64,000 nucleotides of DNA from Owenia fusiformis (taxonomy: Eukaryota; Annelida; Polychaeta; Sabellida; Oweniidae): contig CAIIXF020000006.1 in assembly GCA_903813345.2 (NCBI GenBank), positions 25,677,936-25,741,935 of the forward strand, written 5' to 3'. Below the pieces are notes generated by a model. The model made no database searches. It was not told the origin of the DNA and saw only the letters and a program-made list of their open reading frames with translations. Position 1 is the stretch's first letter. The number at the start of each line of letters is the position of its first letter. Shown piece by piece: positions 28,351 to 39,800 of this stretch. The position numbers and the translations under genes were made by a program.

Positions 28351-29180
28351 GGATTTAAAGATATCAATTCTGGGTGACCAAAATTAAGCTGAAAACAATG
28401 GATTGCATGAGTCTTCCCTCTGTCCTCGAAATTAGCATTGCTAAGGTAGTGATTTGCTACCTGTTTTCCCAAAAACACTACCTGTCATTTCCTCCAAGTA
28501 GCTAACTTCACTAGTACCTCAACTAACAACTCTCCATGGGAAAATATACAGATTTTTGATTGATTTGCCGACCAGCTGATCTTTGTTAATTCTTGTTCGA
28601 GCTGAATCACAACTTTTACAATTGTGAGAAAGCAGACCAATATAGTCGACTTCATTCTTACTATCAATGAAATGTGTATGCAAATTGCCTTAAAAAATAA
28701 TAATATCTGGGTAAGTATATATTTATTTACAATGTTATATCTTATTATTGCGCTGCTAAGTCATAAGAATAAAGATCTCATCAAAATTATCACTACCTGC
28801 TTCTCCTAAGCAGCTACCTGGAAAATTCACTAAGAAGTGAAACAACTACCTGAAAAAAAGTTAAGCGCGAGGCCTATTACATGGGAAATATTGTTTTCCA
28901 CATATTTTCATTAAGTGGTTAATGTCTACAAATGCAACATATTGAAACACGAGTGGAAGGCGGGAAGACGTGGAAGGGGATAAAAAATCAGAAAAACATT
29001 TTTGAATAAAATATTAGTTGGGTGTTTGCACCTTCCCTGTCTCGATGTCCAAATTATTTGAATATCTTTAAGTACATTTCCTTTAGATAACGCATTGGCC
29101 TAACATAACCTTTTTAAATCTTCAGAAAAGGCCACAATCCAACATCTGACTCTCTAAAATTGCGATACATTGCGTGTTTT
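28350..29180. mobile_element. Decayed relative of the hairpin-satellite element
   Basis: Positions 28367-28435 match the inner left arm of the 33.2-38.8 kb element (gatttaaagatatc...gtgaccaaaattaagctga). Positions 28876-29178 match its right arm in order (catgggaaatattgttttcc, gcattggcctaaca, ttgcgata). The hairpin arrays and the 112-codon ORF are absent; instead there are ~440 bp with repeated 'ctacctg' words. It is an internally deleted or ancestral copy. Confidence 0.7.
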
Positions 29181-29267
29181 TTTCTGATCGAAGCTTTGCA
29201 TATTTTTCGGTCATCTGTTTTACTCACTTGTTTGCCCGGCTTTTTTAAATTCGGCCATTGGCCAGCT

Positions 29268-29442
29268 TTCAGTCAAGAGGGGGTGTGATAGCCAAAAAAT
29301 AAGAATTGATGTAACTTCCTTCAAAATCGAGCTTTAAAATGCTTTTTAATTGAAGCTTCTACTTCAAATATTTTAAACCTCTTTTCTTCTCTCTCATGGT
29401 TATAATTTTTATTGGTTATCGCACCCCCCCCCCCCGGCTACG
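29268..29442. mobile_element. TAGGCGTAGCCAG MITE, inverted copy
   Basis: It reads GGCCAGCTTTCAGTCAAG at the left and GGCTACGCCTATG at the right, the reverse orientation relative to 20203 and 27317. A run of C precedes the right end. It abuts the next MITE at 29450. Confidence 0.7.
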
Positions 29443-29449
29443 CCTATGT

Positions 29450-29812
29450 TGCACATGTTATTTTCTGGTACAAAATTACATATGAAGGCATGTGTGTATT
29501 TCCTTGCTTTTTTCAGGAAAGTCATTACGCTGTCTACTTTTAGTAAACCTGGGAACAGGTCAATGGTTTCTCCAGTGTTGTCTGGAAACTTTGAAAGAAA
29601 ATTTGGAAAAATAGAAAGTGTGAAATATCAGAATTTCCTGGAGTTCCCATTGAACTCCTACCAGATATTCTAAAAGAAGACAATGTAATGATACTTTCCT
29701 GAAAAAAGCAAGGAAATTGGCACATGCCTTCATACTTTATTTTGTACCAGAAAATAACATGTGCAGGTATAGCAATTTTTACCAACATGTTATTTTCCAG
29801 CTGTACCTTAAG
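29450..29812. mobile_element. Foldback MITE, copy 2 of ACATGTTATTTT family
   Basis: It has the same inverted-repeat structure as 5659-6084. The left tip is missing where it meets the neighbouring MITE. Arms share 'ttccttgctttttcaggaaag' and its complement. Open frames on both strands mirror each other because of the symmetry. Confidence 0.75.
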
Positions 29813-30307
29813 TCTGATTCGTGGGTAAGTTGTGTATTAATAACTAAACCCTTTAAACATGTTACCGCACAATCTGTACAAACCTCCAGTGCCAAACACA
29901 GGTCAGATGAGTTTACCTTTTAAACTTTACCCTCTAAAATAATATACTGAATGCTAAGCTTCATAGCAAGCACACTACAGTAATATCAGTACAAGAAAAG
30001 ATTAGAACATCTTAGTATAACAGTGAATACATTTGTAATAGTACTCGATGCCTTTTATGTTTGTCTCAGATTGAAGAAGTTGATCCGATTTAGGTGATCG
30101 TACAGCACTCTGTTCGGATTAAAAATCCACCAGTCTGAGTAAGTAGGTAAGTCCATATTATTTTATATAAATGATGACTAAAAATATTGTATTTTGATGA
30201 CAATGTGCTTTTTTTCAGATGAACTCATTCCAAACGCACTTCTAAATCTTTTATTTTTGGACAAAAGGTGCTTGAGGGCATCCAGATAATTAATAATTGA
30301 GAATGTA

Positions 30308-30544
30308 CAGTTGGGGACAAAAATAAATGACAGGTCGATTTTCGATCACCATTTCCTAATTATGGTGGTCTGAAAGCCCATAATTTCCAATATTGTCTAG
30401 ATACATATCCCTTAAAATTTGTATATTTTACATTTTGTATAATCTCATCCACTGATGTATGGCCTCTTGTAAATTCTCTTATTTTTAACATGGGAAATCC
30501 TCACTTCAGCAAATCCACCAGTCATTTATTTATGTCCCCAACTG
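30308..30544. mobile_element. 237-bp MITE with TA target site (Tc1/mariner type)
   Basis: It starts CAGTTGGGGACAAAAATAAA and ends with the complement (TTATTTATGTCCCCAACTG). TA lies immediately outside both ends. A CAGT start and TA duplication fit Tc1/mariner-derived MITEs. It lies just upstream of the ACCS-like gene. Confidence 0.85.
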
Positions 30545-30830
30545 TAAGAATAACTTAAAAATTGAAATTTGCAAATAAACCTCATCATGCAGATCATGCC
30601 TTAATTCCAATTGCATATTAACAATCATGAGATTGTAACTGTTAAAGACCTAACACTGAGAATGAAAACTTTAAATCTAATATACATATGATTCCACAAA
30701 TAGTATTTTGCTCACATAGAGATAAGGTAGACCCATATGATGACATACATTTTCTAATTTAATTGAGGATTGATTTTTAGCCAACTTTGGATTTTAGAGT
30801 ATTATGATTTTCTAATTTAGAAATACCAAT

Positions 30831-33800
30831 ATGGCCACAAATAAGCCCTATCTCTCCAAAAGAGGGATCCACAGTCGTGACTATCCCAACTTTATGGATG
30901 AATGGGGGCTGCAAGTACTAGCCAATCCTTGGAATAAAGAAAATAATCCGAACGTAAGTTATGAATATATAGATGTTTTAACGATGTTTTATCTAAATAT
31001 GAAGTCGACCTATGTTAATACACACACTTGTGTTTGTTACTATCTGTATTATCTCAAAAGTATTAAGGTGCCATGATACTTAACAGGAAATGACAAAACA
31101 GGAAATGAGAAAAAATTCTGCATTTTCAGACATTTTTTGAACAAAGATAACAGAGTTCTGTTTTGACCTCCAGTCAATTCAACTAGTTCCACATACCATT
31201 TACAGGACCAGGATCACAATGTTTATGGTCAGAATAACCCTAAACATGATGAAATAACCTTTTCAGCCCTCTGAAAATGTGACTGAAAAAATAGCTAAAA
31301 GTAGGAGCTAGGAAAGGTCACTGAACAGAATCTTTTGAATTTTTCAGAAAATGTGCCCAATATAATGCTCTAACTGATGCAATCTTTAAAAATTTGATGT
31401 CATTCATAGAAAAATAAAAAAAATAAAAAACTGATTTGAAAAGCGATCTATTTTCCTTTTTATGACCGCCATTTTTGTTTCAGACAATTTTCTAAAATTT
31501 CAAAGATTGTATCAGTTAGAGTTAGAACTAGTTGAATTGACTGGAGGTCAAAACAGAACTCTGTTATCATTGTTCAAAAATGTCTGAAAATGCAGAATAT
31601 TTTGTCACTTCCTGTTTCATAATTTCCTGTTAAGTATCATGGCACCTTAACCGTCCCGGGATAGTCTCGCATTGCATTTTGTGTCATGAATTTAAAAAAA
31701 GGCATAACCCCAGCTTAAACATGTTAAACGTACGGAGTAACACCAATCATCTAACAATACACTCAGTTATATTATTTTAGGGTTTCATCGACTTTGGAAT
31801 CGCTGAGAATAAGCTGTGTCAAGATCTTTTATCGGAGAAAGTGAACGATCAAGATGGGAAAATTCCCAGCGACGCGTTCTATTATCACGAATGGCGAGGA
31901 ACTGACACGTAAGCGATCCTTAAACATTCTGATTACCCCTCGTCCAGGACAGAACCGTGATAAGCTAGGTTTAGATTCTCAGTCTTATCAGGTCTGTCGT
32001 TTGCTCCAACTTCACCTCGGGAGTCCAAGATGCCAGGCCGTAGCCAGGGAGAGCTGGGGGAGCAGAAGCTCCTCCTGGCTAGTGGAATTTTATATACCAC
32101 TGTCTGCCTATGTCATTTTTGTTCAAGCTCCGCGATATACAAGCGCACTGTGTGTTACGCCCCGATGATACCATATCTAGTGTTTCTACTTTTGTTGGTC
32201 TTATGATAATAATATAAGGTACCATTTATGAAAGGTTGTAAAGTGACAAAGTCTCCTCTATTCTAATGAACCTATTAAATGTCTAGTAATCACAAACAAT
32301 TCTGTTTTTAAAATACTTTGATGTTTATTTACTTTCAGCTTCAGAGAAGCAATTGGGAAGTTAATAACAAGAAAATTCAAAACCTACAAACCAGTTGACC
32401 CTGAAAATGTAAGTGAACATTTGATGGCTTCATTGAATCTGTTACCACTAAGAGCAATATCAGAAGAAGAATTTTTACAATCAGGACCTTTGTAGACTAC
32501 TACAAGGTATAATGAAAATAAAGATACAGGGATGTTTTCCAAAACATTCAATAAATTATAGCACAACAAATCTGTTAAACATCCATTAAAATCAAAGGCA
32601 AATAATTATACGTGATCATCTCTCATTCCTCAATATTCAACATTTTTAGAGTTTCGTGAGCTTTTAAATTATTGTTTTAGCTGGTGGTGACAAACGGACT
32701 TGGCGCAGCAATAGATCTCCTGTCACATACAATAGTAGATCCAGAAGGTATGCTTGTTTTTTAATATGAAGTAGTATATAGAATAATTAACATGATGTGC
32801 ATCATTATCCTATACCATCCATTCTGTACCAACTTGAATAAGTAGATGGTATTTGGTTAACATAATAGGATGCAACTTGATATTGCCTATGTTTGTTCAA
32901 TATACTATTTGTCGATGTGGACATTTTATTTAGATAGTGATTATTGCATTGTAATATCAGATCCAAATTTTTTAGATTACATTTTGAATCCATCGCCATA
33001 TTATCCTCGTATAGCGTCAGACAGTGGCCAGAGAAACATTAGCAAATGTTGGAACGTTGATCTCACACAAGAGGTTTGCTCAGCAGCAAATGGAAATAGA
33101 TTAAGATTCCCGGAATTCCATATTATTATTCTAAGACCACCATGCACATGTACACTCCCCTACATAAGTTTGACAACCGGAAGTTTTACTTGGAAAGCAT
33201 ATCAAAGCCTGTTATTCTTCAAAGATGGAGGAGGGAAAGTATCGCAACAGATTTTGGACAGTCAAATGTTTGATTTGGCTATTTTCTTAGGATTTAAACA
33301 GGTGCATATGTTAGGCCAATGCATTACCTCTGGGAAAGGCACTCATAGAAATGATAAGATAATTTCAACTTCAGACAGGGAAGAAGCAAACAACCCACTC
33401 ACATGTTTTTTCTGAAATGTTGTTCTGATTTTCAACCCCTTCCACACCTGCTTTTTCGATTTTTTGTTGCTTCAATATGTTGCATTTTGACACACAGTTA
33501 ACCCCTTTAAAGGAATAAGTAATTCCCCCGGATGTTTTAAAGATATCCATTATGAGTGACCAAAATCAGCTGAACGCAATGAATCGCATGAGTTTTCCCG
33601 GCATTCTCGGTGAATAGTGCCCAAATTGAATGCCCAAGTTTTCTGTCATTCTAAGGGGTCTTTTTTAAAATAGGTTAAATATACTTATATATAGAACTAA
33701 AAATATTATGAGGTTATATATATATATGAAATATTTATTTCTTTATTCAGTATGTAACATCATGTTATTTAAATAAAAACACATAAAATCTGTCTTATGT

Positions 33801-36800
33801 TAACGTATTATTCCCAATATATAACTCGGCGAATAGTGCCCAACCCATGTTAACTTCCCATTGAAAAATGTCCTTTTGGGCACTATTCGCCGAGTTATAT
33901 AAGACACTGAACTGATCCTTCCCTATATATAACTCGGCGAATAGTGCCCAAAACCACTTTTTTCAATGGGAAGTTAACATGGGTTGGGCACTATTCGCCG
34001 AGTTATATATAGGGAAGGATCAGTTCAGTGTCTTATATAACTCGGCGAATAGTGCCCAACCCATGTTAACTTCCCATTGAAAAATGTCCATTTGGGCACT
34101 ATTCGCCGAGTTATATAAGACACTGAACTGATCCTTCCCTATATATAACTCGGCGAATAGTGCCCAACCCATGTTAACTTCCCATTGAAAAATGTCCTTT
34201 TGGGCACTATTCGCCGAGTTATATAAGACACTGAACTGATCCTTCCCTATATATAACTCGGCGAATAGTGCCCAACCCATGTTAACTTTCCATTGAAAAA
34301 ATTGGTTTTGGGCACTACTCGCCGAGTTATATAAGACACTAAAGTGATCCTTCCCTATATATAACTCGGCGAATAGTGCCCAAACTATGTTAACTTCCCA
34401 TTGAAAAAAGTGGTTTTGGGCACTATTCGCCGAGTTATATAAGACACTAAACTGATCCTTCCCTATATATAACTCGGCGAATAGTGCCCAAACCATGTTA
34501 ACTTCCCATTGAAAAATGTCCTTTTGGGCACTATTCGCCGAGTTATATAAGACACTAAACTGATCCTTCCCTATATATAACTCGGCGAATAGTGCCCAAA
34601 CTATGTTAACTTCCCATTGAAAAATGTGGTTTTGGGCACTATTCGCCGAGTTATATAAGACACTGAACTGATCCTTCCCTATATATAAATCGGCGAATAG
34701 TGCCCAAACTATGTTAACTTCCCATTGAAAAAATTGGTTTTGGGCACTATTCGCCGAGTTATATAAGACACTAAACTGATCCTTCCCTATATATAACTCG
34801 GCGAATAGTGCCCAAACCATGTTAACTTCCCATTGAAAAAAGTGGTTTTGGGCACTATTCGCCGAGTTATATAAGACACTAAACTTATCCTTCCCTATAT
34901 ATAAATCGGCGAATAGTGCCCAAACCATGTTAACTTCCCATTGAAAAAAGTGGTTTTGGCCACTATTCGCCGATTTATAGTAAGACACTGAACTGGTCCT
35001 CTCCTATATATAACTCGGCGAATAGTGCCCAACCCATGTTAACTTTCCATTGAAAAATGTCCTTTTGGGCACTATTCGCCGAGTTATATAAGACACTGAA
35101 GTGGTCCTCCCCTATATATAACTCGGCGAATAGTGCCCAACCCATGTTAACTTTCCATTGAAAAATGTCCTTTTGGGCACTATTCGCCGAGTTATATAAG
35201 ACACTGAAGTGGTCCTCCCCTATATATAACTCGGCGAATAGTGCCCAAACCATGTTAACTTTCCATTTAAAAATGTCCTTTTGGGCACTATTCGCCGAGT
35301 TATATAAGACACTTAACTCATCCTCCCCTATATATACCTCGGCGAATAGTACCCAAACCATGTTAAATTGGCATTGAAAAATGTGGTTTTGGGCACTATT
35401 CGCCGAATAATGATAAAGGTAATTCCTTATATTAACATATTTAATAATTTGTACATTTTTCACCATAATTAAATCAATGTTGGATGGAAAATTATAACTT
35501 CTGCAAATCCATGACTAGTACTTATTTATGGCCCAATAACAGAACATGTAAGGTATCGCATGTACAAAATCAAGGTCAAATATCTTTATCCTAATAGGAT
35601 TATATATTGAACTATTCCTTATTAGTTGTAAAAACGATACACTAGTACATTGTATACAGTTTTCTTTACATGCAACTAGCCTAATGGTCAGATGGTTATA
35701 AAATGCCAGGAAAAAGTAAAATCTACAAACTATGGATGGATATTATTGAAATAATTAGTCCTTTAGACAAATGGCCATATGGTATGCGTAAGCGATTCTG
35801 GAACAAAAATCCAACGCATTGGGACAGAGTCATGATTGCGACGTTTGTTTACGTTAATGGTTTGAATCCAGTTATAATTCAGGAGTGGAACCAGATCATA
35901 ATTAAGGAAACAAAGAAGATACAGCACATCCAAGACTTATTATTGAAATATTTCCCACAAAATAAATACAAGCTCTACTCATGGCACGTACTGAATAATA
36001 GATATGAAAATATTGATGGGACGCAGAAATTTAGGCGTTAGGCAAGTATGGTACCTATATATATATTTTGGGCACTATTACTTCGGTGCCCAACTTTCAA
36101 TATTTTTATTTGTTAAAAAGCAGTATATTTAAAATAATTTGGGCACTATTAATTTAGTGCCCAACTTTTAAATCTTAGTTTTTTTCATAATTTTATATTT
36201 TCATTAATAGGTAAATACTGCCCAAAGTATGTTAAATACACATTGAAAATTGTATTTTGGGCACTATTTATTTAGTGCCCAACTTTAAATCTTCGTATTT
36301 TTCTTAATTTTCTATTTCTTTTCCCCCAAAAATACCATGCCCCTTTTTTATTATAAGGCCCCTCAAATAAATCCCTCTTTAGAATGAAAGGGCAATTTAA
36401 GAATCATAAAATATTGTTTGAAAAATAAAAAAAATGAATTAAAATGTATATAAAACTGTCTTATATATAACTCGGCGAATAGTGCCCAAACCATGTTAAC
36501 TTCCCATTGAAAAATGTCCTTTTGGGCACTATTCGCCGAGTTATATAAGACACTAAACTGGTCCTCCCCTATATATAACTCGGCGAATAGTGCCCAAACC
36601 ATGTTAACTTCCCATTGAAAAAAGTGGTTTTGGGCACTATTCGCCCAGTTATATAAGACACTAAACTGATCCTTCCCTATATATAACTCGGCGAATAGTG
36701 CCCAAACCATGTTAACTTCCCATTGAAAAATGTCCTTTTGGGCACTATTCGCCGAGTTATATAAGACACTAAACTGATCCTTCCCTATATATAACTCGGC

Positions 36801-39800
36801 GAATAGTGCCCAAACTATGTTAACTTCCCATTGAAAAATGTGGTTTTGGGCACTATTCGCCGAGTTATATAAGACACTGAACTGATCCTTCCCTATATAT
36901 AAATCGGCGAATAGTGCCCAAACTATGTTAACTTCCCATTGAAAAAATTGGTTTTGGGCACTATTCGCCGAGTTATATAAGACACTAAACTGATCCTTCC
37001 CTATATATAACTCGGCGAATAGTGCCCAAACCATGTTAACTTCCCATTGAAAAAAGTGGTTTTGGGCACTATTCGCCGAGTTATATAAGACACTAAACTG
37101 ATCCTTCCCTATATATAAATCGTCGAATAGTGCCCAAACCATGTTAACTTCCCATTGAAAAAGTGGTTTTGGGCACTATTCGCCGATTTATAGTAAGACA
37201 CTGAACTGGTCCTCTCCTATATATAACTCGGCGAATAGTGCCCAACCCATGTTAACTTTCCATTGAAAAATGTCCTTTTGGGCACTATTCGCCGAGTTAT
37301 ATAAGACACTGAAGTGGTCCTCCCCTATATATAACTCGGCGAATAGTGCCCAACCCATGTTAACTTCCCATTGAAAAATGTGGTTTTGGGCACTATTCGC
37401 CGAGTTATATAAGACACTAAACTGATCCTTCCCTATATATAACTCGGCGAATAGTGCCCAACCCATGTTAAATTGCCATTGAAAACACTCCTTTTGGGCA
37501 CTATTCGCCGAGTTAATATAAGACACTGAACTGATCCTTCCCTATATATAACTCGGCGAATAGTGCCCAAACTATGTTAACTTCCCATTGAAAAATGTGG
37601 TTTTGGGCACTATTCGCCGAGTTATATAAGACACTGAACTGATCCTTCCCTATATATAAATCGGCGAATAGTGCCCAAACTATGTTAACTTCCCATTGAA
37701 AAAATTGGTTTTGGGCACTATTCGCCGAGTTATATAAGACACTAAACTGATCCTTCCCTATATATAACTCGGCGAATAGTGCCCAAACCATGTTAACTTC
37801 CCATTGAAAAAAGTGGTTTTGGGCACTATTCGCCGAGTTATATAAGACACTAAACTGATCCTTCCCTATATATAAATCGGCGAATAGTGCCCAAATCATG
37901 TTAACTTCCCATTGAAAAAGTGGTTTTGGGCACTATTCGCCGATTTATAGTAAGACACTGAACTGGTCCTCTCCTATATATAACTCGGCGAATAGTGCCC
38001 AACCCATGTTAACTTTCCATTGAAAAATGTCCTTTTGGGCACTATTTGCCGAGTTATATAAGACACTGAAGTGGTCCTCCCCTATATATAACTCGGCGAA
38101 TAGTGCCCAACCCATGTTAACTTCCCATTGAAAAATGTGGTTTTGAGCACTATTCGCCGAGTTATATAAGACACTAAACTGATCCTTCCCTATATATAAC
38201 TCGGCGAATAGTGCCCAACCCATGTTAAATTGCCATTGAAAACACTCCTTTTGGGCACTATTCGCCGAGTTAATATAAGACACTAATAAGACAGTTTTTT
38301 AGAAATTTTTTATATTTATTTTGCAAATCAGTTACATATATTTTTTACTAATTTAAAGCAAATTACAAATATTTTTTACTAATTTAAAGCAAATTCCATA
38401 AAAAGACCCCTTAGAATGACAAAAAACTTGGGCATTCAATTTGGGCACTATTCACCGAGAATGCCAGTTTTCCCTATGGGAAAATAACATGATGGGAAAT
38501 ATTGTTTTCCACTTTATCTGAGAAGAATCACTTATTCCTTTTAAGGGGTTAACTGTGTCTTAAAACAAAACATATTGATGCAACAAAAATGGAAAAAGCA
38601 GGGGTGGAAGGACAACATTTCAGAAAAAACAACTGGGTGGGCTGTTTGCAGCTTCCCTGCCTCAAGGTCGAAATTATTTTATCATCTCTATGAGTGCTTT
38701 TCCTGGAGATAATGCATTGGCCTAACATCTCGTATGCACCTGTTTAAATCCTAAGAAAATTGCCAAAATCCAACTTATGACTGTCCGAAATCTGTTGCGA
38801 TACTTTCCCTCCTCCTTTGACATCTGTTGGTTAGTGTAATAAATAATGTCACCATCACAAATGGCGGCATATTGTCACAGCCTTCAACTTTTAGCGGACA
38901 GGGTTTCGTTGTCGGCGTTCGGCGTCTGCAACAAATGACAGGTGGGGACGTTTTGCATGCTAATGCCTTGTTTCGATTTGTAAACACGGCACATTACAAA
39001 AATACATGTTCTTGCACATAAACAGGCTAGCAACCCTTACATGAATACAAATGATTGGGCATACTGATTGTTCGTAGTATGATATATCACATCTAACGAA
39101 TGATCTTCAGTCTCAACAACTTACTCATACCTGCCCTATAGCTGACAGATCTGATACCATAAATGACTGGATTCATGCCAGAGTTAACAATAGCTAGAAC
39201 ATAGGCAGGGTAGAACAAAATATTAACATCAACCCTCGATAACCAGCCATACTGGGCAATAGTAAGTGACACAGCAAAAGGCGCCCAGCATATTGTAAAT
39301 AAGCATATGATAATGAGAGCGGTTTTGATTAGCTTTAGATTAGCACCAGAGACTGGTACGTTTGGGCAATCCCTTGTTGAGTGTTTGGCCTTCCGTTGTA
39401 GCTTTCTGACTGCTTTGAATATCATTGTGTAGATTGCTCCATGAACCAATAGCACAATCAGGAAAATAATACCAATTGAGTAGCCTGTTATCCTGGGGAT
39501 CTCTACAGATTTCTCACATTCCACCTCTACATTCATTTCCTCTTTATATGCTGATATATAGACATAAAAATCAGTCATAATGATCATGGAATAAATAACA
39601 CTCAACGACCATACAGTGATCGAGATGATGATTGACTTGTGCTGCGACATTATTGAGTGGTATCTTAGGGAGCAGAATACAGCAATGTATCTGTTTACAG
39701 AAATCATAATCAAAAATCCTAATGATGATGCTAGTGATACGATTGCAAAAAATTGATAGATGAAGATGTATGTTACACTACATACCCATTTCAATGGAAA

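Larger units (their letters stand above)
33217..38826. mobile_element. Composite element: long inverted arms, two hairpin arrays, one central ORF
   Basis: Inverted arms of ~430 bp lie at 33217-33663 and 38400-38826. Outer tips read GGAGGAGGGAAAGTATCGCA and its complement; inner arm ends share CTCGGTGAATAGTGCCCAA. Between the arms are hairpin array 1 (33817-35410), a 1.05-kb unique core with a 112-codon ORF (35703-36041) and hairpin array 2 (36462-38285). No target-site duplication is obvious. A short decayed relative at 28350-29180 supports mobility. I do not recognise the family. It lies between ACCS-like exons 5a and 5b. Confidence 0.8.

Noticed and set aside
32870-33415. 181-codon open frame as an independent gene
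   Set aside because: Only 32976-33073 resembles protein. It is ACCS-like exon 5a with its flanking introns read through, and the end runs into the composite element arm.
34020-38283. Long minus-strand open frames (322, 259, 163, 128 and 112 codons) with a 36-residue peptide repeat
   Set aside because: The 108-bp unit is divisible by three, so one open unit stays open through the array. There is no promoter or splice context, and the arms, not the codons, are conserved.
33817-38285. CRISPR-like array of palindromic repeats
   Set aside because: This is eukaryotic DNA, the spacers are as conserved as the repeats, and no cas genes exist.
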